A stretch of DNA of 64,000 bases, taken from assembly GCA_030603665.1 (NCBI GenBank), contig JAUVXJ010000008.1:30900-94899 (forward strand). The letters are read 5' to 3'. The DNA is from Chloroflexota bacterium. Its GTDB lineage: Bacteria; Chloroflexota; Anaerolineae; UBA7937; B3-Chlor. Shown one piece after another: positions 20,771 to 29,024 of the stretch (position 1 is its first letter; each line of letters opens with the position of its first letter). The notes under the pieces were generated by a model. That model had not been told where the DNA came from. It worked only from the letters and a program-made list of their open reading frames with translations, and made no database searches. Both the position numbers and the translations under genes were made by a program.

Positions 20771-21767
20771 GCGGGTGTTCCAGACCATGTTGAGCTGCGC
20801 CCAGGAGTGCGGCCTTCGGGTTGAGAATGACGTGGACGGGCATACGAGCTACCAGGTCAGATAGGCGTCCCTTCGCCTGGAAGGCCTGCATGAACTGGCC
20901 TTTCTCCAGGATTGGCACGATGCGAGGAGGGATGCCACCGCCGAGATAGACGCCGCCGGTAGCCACCACCTTGAGAGCCAGGTTTCCCGCCTCTGCTCCC
21001 AGGATGGAGACGAAGGTATCCAGAGTGGCGACGCACAATGCGCAGGGCGCGTGCTGGTCGAGCGCAGCGTTGGCGATGATGGGTGTGGGGTCATCTGCGG
21101 TTGCCAGTCGGTCCCTCAGCCAGGCTGGTTCCTCAGCGTGTCGGCAATCTCTCAGGTACTGGTAGATGTTGGGCAGTCCACTGCCCGAGCAGACTCGCTC
21201 GTAGCTGACGTGCTCGAACCGATTCATGAGATGCTGCAGCAACTCAATCTCGGTGGAGTTCCTTGGCGCAAAGTCGGCATGTCCACCTTCGGACGCGTGA
21301 GCTGTGTGGTGGGACCCGTCCCAGGTAAGGAACGCTTCCCCCAGGCCCGTGCCTGGTGCGATTACGGCCACAGGTCCGTGGGGAACCGGGTCTCCACGGT
21401 GCAGTGTGTGCAGGTCGCCCTGGTCGAGGACGGGGACGGCGTGTGCGATGGCATCCAGATCGTTTAACAGGCGCACGTGCGATAGTCGCAGAGCCTGGGC
21501 CAGTTCTGTCTCCTCCACGACCCACGACAGGTTTGTGACCTCAGAGCGGCCATCGACCACGGGGCCCGCAACGCCGAAGCTCGCCCGGGTCGGCGTAAGA
21601 TCTGTCTGTGCCAGAAAGTCGGTGGCCAGCGCTTGCAGGCTGGCGTAGTCGGCGCTGGCGAAGGTGGCCTCCGCCAGGGGCATCCGTGGACCCCTCCGGG
21701 ATGAGAACACGGACAGAGTGGTCTTGGTTCCTCCGATGTCACCAGCAAGTAGAAGAGTCTCTCCCAC
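20763..21767 (-). CDS. glk: glucokinase
   Basis: A 334-residue glucokinase of the Glk type, phosphorylating glucose with ATP. It shows the phosphate motif DIGGTKTTLS at the N-terminus, LLNDLDAIAHAVP with the catalytic Asp, GTGLGEAFL and SEGGHADFAPR. GTG 21767 is the only usable start, since a TGA lies just upstream in frame, and GGGGAG precedes it at six bases. It is the first gene of the sugar operon. No clear promoter was seen in the 106 bases before it, so transcription may also come from upstream. Confidence 0.95.
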   Translation of the reverse strand: MGETLLLAGDIGGTKTTLSVFSSRRGPRMPLAEATFASADYASLQALATDFLAQTDLTPTRASFGVAGPVVDGRSEVTNLSWVVEETELAQALRLSHVRLLNDLDAIAHAVPVLDQGDLHTLHRGDPVPHGPVAVIAPGTGLGEAFLTWDGSHHTAHASEGGHADFAPRNSTEIELLQHLMNRFEHVSYERVCSGSGLPNIYQYLRDCRHAEEPAWLRDRLATADDPTPIIANAALDQHAPCALCVATLDTFVSILGAEAGNLALKVVATGGVYLGGGIPPRIVPILEKGQFMQAFQAKGRLSDLVARMPVHVILNPKAALLGAAQHGLEHPHA

Positions 21768-21873
21768 CGTTCACTCCCCGTGGGATGGCTAACTAAGTCG
21801 TCGAAGGGGGCTGGGCGGCGCTGGTCAGATGGCCCTCACTGCTACGATCCCTGAACTACTTCAGATACGAGAG

Positions 21874-22719
21874 TCACTCATGTGCCTCGCCATATACTTC
21901 TATCTCTACCGCACCCGTGTTGCCTGAGTTGGTGCTCACCGCTTCGAAGCGAAGGGTGCGGGCGGTGAATTCAACGGGGAAGTAGTAGATCTGATTCGCG
22001 TCGGCGAGATCGAAGGGTCCGTGGGTGTCGCCCTGGTCGGTGATCACGGTGAAGCTGAATATCTGGGCGGTGTCGTTGGGCATCGTACGCGTCCAGACGC
22101 CGACGGCGTGCACGTCGTATGTACCCGCCAGTTCTAGCTCAATCCAGGCGTCATCGCCGTCCCCGTTGGAGGACCACTCGGTGTTGGGTTGGCCGTCGAT
22201 AGCGTTGTTGGCGCCGAAGGAGCTGTCATTGTCGCCTGCGCCGAAGTTACTGGATACACCCGCGATCCTGGCGCCGGCGACCAGAGACGCGACGTTTTCC
22301 CCCTCTGGCCGGGGCGCGGCGGGTGAGGCATCACTCTCTGCGGTGGTGAAGGTGAGATCCTCGGATTGATACACCTGTGCCCGCTCATCGGTCAGCGTAA
22401 TACGGTAGTGGTACGTGGTGTCTGGCGTTAACCCACTCAGGGTAACGGCATGATCCTGGATTGCGCCTCCCATCATGGGCATTGTGGTAAGGGCACCATA
22501 GTTAGGGTCAGTGCCGAAGGCCACGTTGCACATGGTGGGCACACCAGAGGTGAACTGAATGACTGCTGAGGTGCCTGTATTGTCTAGAACGTTGGGCCCT
22601 TCGATGCCGCCGGGAAGCTTTTCCAGCTGTAGGATGGCGCTCGAGTCAGCCGGTTGGCCGCCACATGCGACCAACATCAGGAGTGAGAGCAGGAATAACC
22701 CGTGACCGGTTCTTAGCAT
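21874..22719 (-). CDS. lipoprotein with fibronectin III-like and discoidin-like domains
   Basis: About 281 residues from ATG 22719. A lipoprotein signal (LFLLSLLMLVACGG) ends with Cys at about 20. Residues 45-130 look like a fibronectin type III or purple-acid-phosphatase N-domain (TPDTTYHYRITLTDE). Residues 145-281 look like an F5/8 type C (discoidin) beta-sandwich, with NNAIDGQPNTEWSSNGDGDDAWIEL and FTARTLRFEAVS near the end. These are binding domains, so a surface adhesin or sugar-binding role is inferred. No catalytic domain is present. Confidence 0.75.
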   Translation of the reverse strand: MLRTGHGLFLLSLLMLVACGGQPADSSAILQLEKLPGGIEGPNVLDNTGTSAVIQFTSGVPTMCNVAFGTDPNYGALTTMPMMGGAIQDHAVTLSGLTPDTTYHYRITLTDERAQVYQSEDLTFTTAESDASPAAPRPEGENVASLVAGARIAGVSSNFGAGDNDSSFGANNAIDGQPNTEWSSNGDGDDAWIELELAGTYDVHAVGVWTRTMPNDTAQIFSFTVITDQGDTHGPFDLADANQIYYFPVEFTARTLRFEAVSTNSGNTGAVEIEVYGEAHE

Positions 22720-23063
22720 TGCAGAATCTCTCAACCTCGTGCGCCGCGGGAGTGCGGCGTTTCCATCGTAGGTCAACTATGCCCGCCGGCCGGACGCCTT
22801 CGTTGAGCGCTGCCGGTCTGTTGCACATCAACTCAATGGGCAGACACACTGGAGCGGTCGAACATACAGGATCACTGACTCCGTGTCGACGGCTCCGTGT
22901 CTCCCGCGTCCTGCCCGGACAACCCCTCCCGAGAGAGCGTATGCATCGTAGGCGCGCCCGCTGCCCAGTTCAAGCGAAGCCAATTGAGTATGAGAGTCAG
23001 ATGGCGCGCTCACTCTGCACCCACCGGGAGGGGTAACCAGGGCGAGCCAATCCAGCGGCCAGT
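22720..23063. other. intergenic stretch, no gene seen
   Basis: About 340 bases between the discoidin-type lipoprotein and the DUF1059 gene. The open frames here are short, have no ribosome site and resemble no family. I see no tRNA, terminator or repeat. Confidence 0.4.
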
Positions 23064-23231
23064 CTACATGCCGCTACGCATCATCTTGACTTTTTGGGTG
23101 GCTTCTTCTTCGGACATCTCCATGCTATGCACTTCGTGCGTGTGTGCCTTGAAGGTCTTTCCCAGTTCCTCTTCGTTCGGAGCCTTCAGTTCCATTCCAC
23201 ACGTTGGACACTTGACGCTTACTTCAGCCAT
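23064..23231 (-). CDS. DUF1059-like small zinc-ribbon protein
   Basis: A 55-residue gene, easily missed by length filters. ATG 23231 has a G-rich ribosome site (GAGGGGGG) upstream. The protein starts MAEVSVKCPTCGMELKA, has EEELGKTFKAHTHEVH in the middle and EEEATQKVKMM at the end. The CPxCG pair and the HxHxxH-like histidines (AHTHEVH) match small DUF1059 proteins, probably binding one metal ion. The function is unknown. It follows a sigma/anti-sigma pair on the same strand, 138 bases away. Confidence 0.75.
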   Translation of the reverse strand: MAEVSVKCPTCGMELKAPNEEELGKTFKAHTHEVHSMEMSEEEATQKVKMMRSGM

Positions 23232-23369
23232 TTCTTACCCCCCTCTGTTGTATGTCTGGGTCGCAATTGGCTTCGCAGACTGGGTGACATTTTCGGTCTT
23301 CAGTGGAGCGACTCACTGCTCCGTGCGTACCTGTGGCGATCCCTGGCGTTTGAGACGACGGATGGATCT

Positions 23370-23627
23370 CTAAGCGGATGAAGCGATGCCGCGCAGGGCA
23401 GCCAGGAGGGCCTCGAATTCCTCACGGCAGTTCGCGCAGCGCTCCAGGTGTTTCTGGACCAGAGGCAGAGCCTCTGCCGCGCTCCTGCCGGCGAGCTCAA
23501 GCTCGACGAAGCGGTCCAACTGGTCGAAGCACTCGTCGCAGCCTATCTCGTCAGGAGTGGTAGCGAGGATCTCCCGCACCAACTTCTTCAGTGAATTCAG
23601 ATCCAGTTCTGCCGTCATCCCTTTCAC
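23370..23627 (-). CDS. small zf-HC2-type anti-sigma-like protein
   Basis: About 82-85 residues; GTG 23627 or ATG 23618 could be the start. A conserved cysteine region (GCDECFDQLDRFVELELAG) is followed by HLERCANCREEFEALLAAL, giving the H-x3-C-x2-C zinc motif of ZAS anti-sigma factors. There is no membrane segment, so it would be a soluble, possibly redox- or zinc-sensing regulator. It lies 38 bases after the sigma factor gene and most likely controls it. Confidence 0.8.
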   Translation of the reverse strand: MKGMTAELDLNSLKKLVREILATTPDEIGCDECFDQLDRFVELELAGRSAAEALPLVQKHLERCANCREEFEALLAALRGIASSA

Positions 23628-23664
23628 CTGTAGACGCGCCGTAGCCCGCGATTCTTACCTTGGC

Positions 23665-24306
23665 CTACGGCTCGAGAGCATCCAGGACATCTTGCGCGGT
23701 TAGCCCCTTATCGATCATACCCTGTCGGAGTCGTGTGCGTGCGTCGTGTAGAAGCTTGTAGAGAGCATTCCGGTTGGTCCCCATGCGCCGTGCCACCTCC
23801 TCCAGAGGCATCCCCCGCAGGTATACGGCCGTCGTAGCCAGCCGCTGCCTGTCGGTGAGGCACTCCGCTATCAGGTGCCGCAGAGTCTCCAGCAGTGTGT
23901 CTCGCATCGCTTGCTGTTCCGGTCCAGCCGATGGATCTGCCAGGGTCTTGGGGACGAAGTCGGCGTCAGGGGAACCGGCGACTGAGTCTAGGGACACATC
24001 CCGCCAACGGTGGCGGCGGAGTTCAGTGAAGGCTTCGCGCACGGCGATCTTCTGTGCCCAGGTGGTGAAGCGACTCTCGCCCCGGAAGGAATCTAGGCTG
24101 GCCAGGATCTTGAGCATAGAGTCCTGGACGAAATCCTCCAGAGCAGCGTCACCGACTCCGCTATAGTCAGCCAGCGCATAGCGCAGGCCACGCATGAGGA
24201 TAGCCTGTAGGTCGGTCAGCGCCTCGTCGCGGCCCGGCCCCCGCAGGGCCTCTAGCCACTGCTGGTTTGTGCGCGCGGCCCGCGAACCACCCTCCGGTCC
24301 CTCCAT
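23665..24306 (-). CDS. sigma-70 family (ECF-like) RNA polymerase sigma factor
   Basis: 213 residues. Region 2 shows the acidic AALEDFVQDSMLKILASLDSF and the -10-binding segment RFTTWAQKIAVREAFTELRR. Region 4 shows TDRQRLATTAVYLRGMPLEEV followed by an HTH with GTNRNALYKLLHDARTRLR. The ATG at 24306 is seven bases after a TATAAT box, so the mRNA is predicted to start on the start codon. The small zinc-binding protein directly downstream is the likely anti-sigma factor. Its regulon cannot be told. Confidence 0.9.
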   Translation of the reverse strand: MEGPEGGSRAARTNQQWLEALRGPGRDEALTDLQAILMRGLRYALADYSGVGDAALEDFVQDSMLKILASLDSFRGESRFTTWAQKIAVREAFTELRRHRWRDVSLDSVAGSPDADFVPKTLADPSAGPEQQAMRDTLLETLRHLIAECLTDRQRLATTAVYLRGMPLEEVARRMGTNRNALYKLLHDARTRLRQGMIDKGLTAQDVLDALEP

Positions 24307-24312
24307 GGAACT

Positions 24313-24341
24313 ATTATACCATGCTCGGCGGCATTCATCAA
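24313..24341 (-). promoter_or_regulatory. promoter of the sigma factor gene, leaderless
   Basis: On the minus strand TTGATG (24341-24336) and TATAAT (24318-24313) are 17 bases apart. The predicted start is about seven bases downstream, on or next to the ATG at 24306. The upstream position of these boxes leaves no room for a ribosome site. Confidence 0.6.
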
Positions 24342-24372
24342 GTGGTAGCCTAGGACAGGCTGTGCGGTGGAT

Positions 24373-25596
24373 CTATACACTCTTCAGATAGTCCCGAATG
24401 GACAGGGCGGCGGCTGTCCCTTCACCCGCCGCAGAGGTGATCTGCTGGGTGCTCCCGAGCCTCACATCGCCAGCGGCAAAGATGCCGGAGACGCTGGTCT
24501 CCATCATGCGCGGGGTGAAGTCCAGCGGCTCGGAACGGTGCAGCAGGTCATGACCCGTAATGACGTAGCCGTGTTCCGTCACATCTACGAGATCCTTCAC
24601 CAACTCGCTGTTGGGGATCAAGCCGATGAAAAGGAAGACGGCGCTCGCCTTGATCTCATGCTCTTCCCCGGAGCGGTTATTGCGCACCACGACCGACTCG
24701 AAGCTCTCCTCACCTCGGAACTCCTTGACCTCCGTATTCCAGAGGATGTCGATCTTCTCGCTCCCCAGAACCTTCTGGGCCAGTGTCTTGGTGGCTGTGA
24801 GTTCGGCGCCGCGCACCAGCATTGTCAGGCGTGAGGCGAACCGGGTAAGGAATAGGCCCTCTTCGGCGGCGCTGTTGCCCCCGCCGATGACGATCAACGG
24901 CTGTTCCTTGTAGAAAGGTCCATCGCAGGTGGCGCAGAAGTGGATGCCAGCGCCAATCAGGTCTTCTTCCCCCGGTACGTTGAGTCGACGGTACTTGGCG
25001 CCGGTGGCGATGAGAACTGCCTTGGCGCAGTAGTGAGTTCCCGAGGTTGTGTAGACGTGCCGGCGGGTGGAATCGACTTCGATGTGTTTCGCCTCCTGAG
25101 CTCGTAGGATCTCCACCTCAAAGCGCTCGGCCTGACGGACCACTCGGTCCGCGAAGTCGGAACCGCTGATGCCGTCGGGGAAGCCTGGGTAGTTGTCGAT
25201 GCGCTGTGTGATGCCCGACTGGCCTCCCATGGAGCTCCTCTCGATGAGCAGGGTTTCTATGCCCTCGCGAGCGGCGTAGATGGAGGCGGTGAGCCCCGTC
25301 GGTCCGCTGCCGACGATGATCAGGTCGTAGAAAGCCAGGCGTGCCTTGGTGTCGAGAACTAGCTTGGCGGCCAGTTCAGCATTAGTCGGTTCCACCAGAA
25401 TCGAACCATCGCCGAAAACGATGGTGGGGATGATGCGTTTCCCCTTGTTGACCCTCTCGACGTAGGCGACGGCCTCTGGGTCTTGCTCTATGTCCACCCA
25501 CTTGTACTCCACCTGCTGTTCGCCCAGGAACTTCTTGGCTCTGCGGCAGTCGGGACACCAGTTCGCGCCGTACATGGTGATGTCAGGCTCGCCCAT
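24373..25596 (-). CDS. glutaredoxin-thioredoxin reductase fusion
   Basis: A 407-residue fusion starting at ATG 25596 (AGAGGAGAG upstream). Residues 1-75 are a glutaredoxin/NrdH-like domain with active site WCPDC and the cis-proline segment IIPTIVF. After a short linker the flavoprotein begins: FAD motif VGSGPTGLTASIYAA, GGQSGITQRIDNYPGFP, redox site HFCATCDGPF, NAD(P) motif IGGGNSAAEEG and GIFAAGDVR at the end. The fused glutaredoxin may be the direct substrate of the reductase, making a self-contained disulfide reductase. Such fusions are known in several bacteria. Neighbours (Rieske protein, sigma/anti-sigma pair) fit redox stress. Confidence 0.93.
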   Translation of the reverse strand: MGEPDITMYGANWCPDCRRAKKFLGEQQVEYKWVDIEQDPEAVAYVERVNKGKRIIPTIVFGDGSILVEPTNAELAAKLVLDTKARLAFYDLIIVGSGPTGLTASIYAAREGIETLLIERSSMGGQSGITQRIDNYPGFPDGISGSDFADRVVRQAERFEVEILRAQEAKHIEVDSTRRHVYTTSGTHYCAKAVLIATGAKYRRLNVPGEEDLIGAGIHFCATCDGPFYKEQPLIVIGGGNSAAEEGLFLTRFASRLTMLVRGAELTATKTLAQKVLGSEKIDILWNTEVKEFRGEESFESVVVRNNRSGEEHEIKASAVFLFIGLIPNSELVKDLVDVTEHGYVITGHDLLHRSEPLDFTPRMMETSVSGIFAAGDVRLGSTQQITSAAGEGTAAALSIRDYLKSV

Positions 25597-25689
25597 AATC
25601 TCTCCTCTCATGTACACCTGGTACGAATCTGTGATGCGTAGAGTGTCGGCGCTTGGGCCGACCGGTTCTTGTCGCGAGATTGGCCATGG

Positions 25690-26110
25690 CTACTTCAGGC
25701 TGGCGGCACAGCCGGCTTCGATCATCTGGTCAGCGTTGGCGTTGGCCCAATCGGCCAGAGGGATCATTTCCCCCAGAGCCTCGACTGCGTGATCTGGATG
25801 AGAGTCCCTCTCCCACGGGCGTCGAAGCGACGTGGAGAGCCAGATACCCTCCACGTAGTCTGGCAGGGCTTGAATCTCGTTGGCATCCAGTGACCGCAAC
25901 TGGCAGCAGTCCGCATCCAATGTTCGTTGGCGAAGCCCTAGTCGACACGCTGGGCGCCAGTCAACTGGCCCAGGGGGTAGTGTCGAAAACCTGCTTCAGT
26001 TCGCCTTTCACCAGATTTGGCCCAATGCTGCCAGCTAATGTGTCAGGGAAGTCGCGGTTCGGAACGCCTCCGAGCCGAACACACTTCCTCTTAGACAGCT
26101 TAGACAGCAT
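25690..26110 (-). pseudogene. hypothetical gene, probably frameshifted at a C5 run
   Basis: Two short frames adjoin. One runs from ATG 26110 to a TGA at 25961 and ends KGELKQVFDTTPWAS. The other, open from the same place, ends at 25690 and holds SLDANEIQALPDYVEG and IPLADWANANADQMIEAG. Removing one base in the CCCCC run (GGGGG at 25973-25977 on the plus strand) would join them into one protein of about 140 residues. Both parts look protein-like but I recognise no family. It may be a sequencing slip, a phase-variable tract or a decayed gene. Confidence 0.4.
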
Positions 26111-26181
26111 GCAGGATTGTGGTAGTCAGAGCGCCGGCCAAGTCCACGCCAGCTCGCGAGAGGCTCTTCTGGAAGTCTGAC

Positions 26182-26544
26182 CTAGTCGAGGCCTTGAACG
26201 TCCACCCAGATGCTTCCGTCCTCAACTCGCGTAGCGTAGACAGACAACGCCTTTTCCCTGGAGAGGGACCCCAGCATTCGACCCACTCCAGGTGGCCAGG
26301 GGCTCCACCTTATCACCTCACCGGTGTGGAGGTCAAAGGTGCTGTGATGGCGGGGGCAGACGATGGTCCCATCGTCTGTGACCTGACCGTCCTCGAGGGA
26401 TGCGCCCATGTGGGGGCAGACGTTGTCCACGGCGTGGAGCTGACCTTTGACGCTAAGCAGGAGGATGGGGCGTCCGTTCGCTTCCACCACGCGCCTGTGA
26501 CCGTCCGGCAGTTGTTCTCGCGGGAGGACCTTGATCCAGCTCAT
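26182..26544 (-). CDS. Rieske [2Fe-2S] ferredoxin-type protein
   Basis: 120 residues from ATG 26544, with GGAGG upstream. The cluster-binding motifs CPHMGAS and CPRHHSTFD give the C-x-H and C-x2-H ligand pairs. It is a stand-alone Rieske protein without a signal peptide or transmembrane helix, like the small electron carriers of the NirD/BphF type, so it acts in the cytoplasm. No oxygenase partner lies nearby. It is transcribed divergently from greA. Confidence 0.93.
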   Translation of the reverse strand: MSWIKVLPREQLPDGHRRVVEANGRPILLLSVKGQLHAVDNVCPHMGASLEDGQVTDDGTIVCPRHHSTFDLHTGEVIRWSPWPPGVGRMLGSLSREKALSVYATRVEDGSIWVDVQGLD

Positions 26545-26818
26545 CTCGCCCTCCTATGGCGGACACCTTGACTTCGTGCGCTCAGCAGCCTGGCAATCAC
26601 GAAGACATAGGTTTGTTCCCTCAGAGTTCGACGACAGCCAACCGACGCGCAGACGCATTATACACCGCTTGGACGCGGCTGCCCACCCAGGCTGTCGAGG
26701 TGCAGTCGATGGCGGCCGCAAGCAGCGCGATTGCAGTGACTCGCAGAGACGGCACCGATGGCTGTGGATGGCGTGGGATCGCCGGGACGCGCCTGAGGCT
26801 CGGCTTCAGTTCTCCGGT
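26545..26818. other. divergent intergenic region between the Rieske gene and greA
   Basis: About 275 bases with no credible gene. It should hold the Rieske promoter, but I could not pick a good one. The greA promoter lies at its right end. Confidence 0.4.
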
Positions 26819-26847
26819 TTGAATCAGGTGCCTTGGTGTGGTAGAAT
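26819..26847 (+). promoter_or_regulatory. greA-lysS promoter, leaderless
   Basis: TTGAAT (26819-26824) and TAGAAT (26842-26847) are separated by 17 bases. The predicted transcription start is at about 26854, right at the greA ATG (26855). The in-frame ATG at 26846 overlaps the -10 box and therefore cannot be the start. Confidence 0.6.
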
Positions 26848-26854
26848 GTGGTTC

Positions 26855-27334
26855 ATGAAGGACTCTAGATCTGATGAAGAGATCCTCCTCACCCCAGAGG
26901 GGAGGGCGAAATTCGAGGCCGAACTGAACCATCTAGTTTCGGTCAAACGACCCCAGGTGGCTGATCGGCTGCGACAGGCCATAGACGGAGGCGATCTCTC
27001 GGAGAATGTTGGCTACGAGGACGCCAAGCACGAACAGTCCTTTGTGGAGGGGCGGATACTGACACTGGAGTCGCTCCTCAAGAGAGGAGTGGTCGTGGAG
27101 GGCACGCGAGCCTCGGAGACGGTAAGCTTCGGGTCGAGGGTGACGGTCGCGGAGCAAGGAGGAGGGGAAGAAAGCTTTTTGCTCGTCGGCTCGGCCGAGG
27201 CTGATCCTAGCGAGGGGCGCATCTCCAACGAGTCCCCGCTGGGCAAGGCGCTCCTGGACCGCAAGGTTGGCGATGAAGTGGCTGTGGAAGCCCCAGACGG
27301 AGTCCTGCATTTCAAGATACTGGGTATCCAATGA
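26855..27334 (+). CDS. greA: transcription elongation factor GreA
   Basis: A 159-residue transcript-cleavage factor that rescues backtracked RNA polymerase. The N-terminal coiled coil has LTPEGRAKFEAELNHL and the acidic tip GGDLSENVGYEDAKHEQ. The C-terminal FKBP-like domain has ISNESPLGKALLDRKVGDEV. The promoter predicts a leaderless mRNA starting at this ATG. The stop overlaps the lysS ATG (ATGA), a common greA-lysS pairing in Chloroflexota. Confidence 0.96.
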   Translation: MKDSRSDEEILLTPEGRAKFEAELNHLVSVKRPQVADRLRQAIDGGDLSENVGYEDAKHEQSFVEGRILTLESLLKRGVVVEGTRASETVSFGSRVTVAEQGGGEESFLLVGSAEADPSEGRISNESPLGKALLDRKVGDEVAVEAPDGVLHFKILGIQ

Positions 27335-28848
27335 GCGAGGAACAGAGCCAGGATAGCAGCGATCTCTTTGAACAACGCCGGTTGAAGCTGGAACGGCTGA
27401 GAGAGAAGGGCATAGACCCCTATCCGCTGCGCGCGGAGTGCACTCACTCAACTGCTGAGGCAATCCGGATGCTTGAGGAGTGGAAGGAGAAGGGGGGCGA
27501 AGACGGCCCCCCTGAGGTTGTGAAGCTGTGCGGCCGCATGATGAGTGTCCGTGTCATGGGCAAGGCCTCTTTCGCCCACATCGCCGACGGCAGCGGCCGT
27601 TTCCAGACCTATGTCAGGCTGGCCGATGAGGGCGTGGACGCCGAGACCTACGAGCTATTCAAGCGGGACCTGGACATTGGTGACATCATCCAGGTTGAAG
27701 GCACCCTCTTCTTCACCCGCACTGGAGAGCCGAGCTTGAGGGTGACCAAGCTGACTCTGCTGGCCAAGTCGCTGCGCCCCCTTCCCGAGAAGTGGCACGG
27801 CTTGAAGGATGTGGAGACTCGCTATCGGCAGAGGTACGTGGACCTAATTGTGAACGAGGATGCGCGTCGCGTCTTCGTCACCCGCAGTCACATCGTTGCA
27901 GCATTGCGCCGGTTTATGGATTCCCGAGGGTTCATAGAGGTGGAGACGCCTGTTCTGCAACCCATATATGGTGGCGCCATGGCGCGTCCCTTCACCACCT
28001 ACTATCATGCGCTGGATCAGGAGGTCTTTCTCCGCATCGCCGACGAGCTTTACCTGAAGAGGCTCATCGTTGGAGGCCTGGACCGCGTCTACGAGATCTG
28101 CAAGGACTTCCGGAACGAGGGGGTCTCCTCCCACCACAATCCCGAGTTCACCCAGTTGGAGGTGTACCAGGCCTATGCGGACTACCACGACATGATGTCC
28201 CTAGCAGAAGACGCTTTCTCTCACGTCGCGGAGGTGGTCTTGGGCACGGTGCGAGTATCCTACCAGGGCCACGAGCTCGATCTGACCCCACCGTGGCGCC
28301 GTTTGCCGATGCGCGATGGGATCCTGGAGGAGACGGGAATCGACATCTATCAGGCACCGACAGTGGAACTGTTGCGCCAGCGGGTGGAGGACCAGGGGCT
28401 GGACGTGGACCCTCAACCGACCCGCGGCTCCCTGGTGGACGAGATATTCAGCGAGTATGTTGAACCGAAGCTCATCCAGCCGACCTTCATCACCGACTTC
28501 CCCCTGGAGATATCTCCCCTTGCCAAGAAGAAGCCGGACAACCCCGACCTGGTGGAACGCTTCGAGTTGTTCATTGGGGGGTTGGAGCTGGGCAACGCCT
28601 TCAGCGAGCTGAACGACCCGGTAGATCAAAGGGAGCGCTTCATGGAGCAGGGGAGACAACGCGAGGCCGGTGACGACGAAGCGCATCCCATGGATGAGGA
28701 CTACGTCCGGGCCCTCGAATTTGGCATGCCTCCCACCGGCGGCATGGGTTGGGGCATCGACCGCATGGTTATGCTCTTCACCGACCAATCATCCATTCGT
28801 GAGGTGATCCTCTTTCCCCATCTGCGCACCAAGGGCGCTCCTTCCTGA
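27331..28848 (+). CDS. lysS: lysyl-tRNA synthetase, class II
   Basis: 505 residues charging tRNA-Lys. The N-terminal OB-fold anticodon domain is followed by the class II core: motif 1 around FMDSRGFIEVETPVLQP, motif 2 FRNEGVSSHHNPEFTQLEVY and motif 3 GGMGWGIDRMVMLF. It is coupled to greA by a four-base overlap and shares its promoter. Length and motifs are normal. Confidence 0.98.
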   Translation: MSEEQSQDSSDLFEQRRLKLERLREKGIDPYPLRAECTHSTAEAIRMLEEWKEKGGEDGPPEVVKLCGRMMSVRVMGKASFAHIADGSGRFQTYVRLADEGVDAETYELFKRDLDIGDIIQVEGTLFFTRTGEPSLRVTKLTLLAKSLRPLPEKWHGLKDVETRYRQRYVDLIVNEDARRVFVTRSHIVAALRRFMDSRGFIEVETPVLQPIYGGAMARPFTTYYHALDQEVFLRIADELYLKRLIVGGLDRVYEICKDFRNEGVSSHHNPEFTQLEVYQAYADYHDMMSLAEDAFSHVAEVVLGTVRVSYQGHELDLTPPWRRLPMRDGILEETGIDIYQAPTVELLRQRVEDQGLDVDPQPTRGSLVDEIFSEYVEPKLIQPTFITDFPLEISPLAKKKPDNPDLVERFELFIGGLELGNAFSELNDPVDQRERFMEQGRQREAGDDEAHPMDEDYVRALEFGMPPTGGMGWGIDRMVMLFTDQSSIREVILFPHLRTKGAPS

Positions 28849-28909
28849 TCATTCTCCTCGATGTCCTAGCGTGCGGCGACGCTACACCGTGGTCGGGTTC
28901 GGCCAAGCG

Positions 28910-28938
28910 TTGAACTTTGAACCTCGCTGCCCTATAAT
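28910..28938 (+). promoter_or_regulatory. serS promoter
   Basis: TTGAAC (28910-28915) and TATAAT (28933-28938) are 17 bases apart. The leader to the serS ATG is about 80 bases and holds a hairpin (CCGCAT/ATGCGG with a GAGCT loop) but no T-box sequence. Confidence 0.6.
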
Positions 28939-29024
28939 GTCGCACAAGCGTTTTCTCCTCCACCGCCCGCATGAGCTATGCGGTGAAGCGTTGCGCTAGG
29001 GCGGACTACACTGGTTTGGCATGA

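Noticed and set aside
25961..25963. TGA in the hypothetical gene as selenocysteine
   Set aside because: The continuing frame is low in sense; a one-base shift explains the adjoining protein-like frame better.
28939..29024. T-box riboswitch before serS
   Set aside because: The leader is only about 80 bases and lacks the T-box sequence and a terminator/antiterminator pair.
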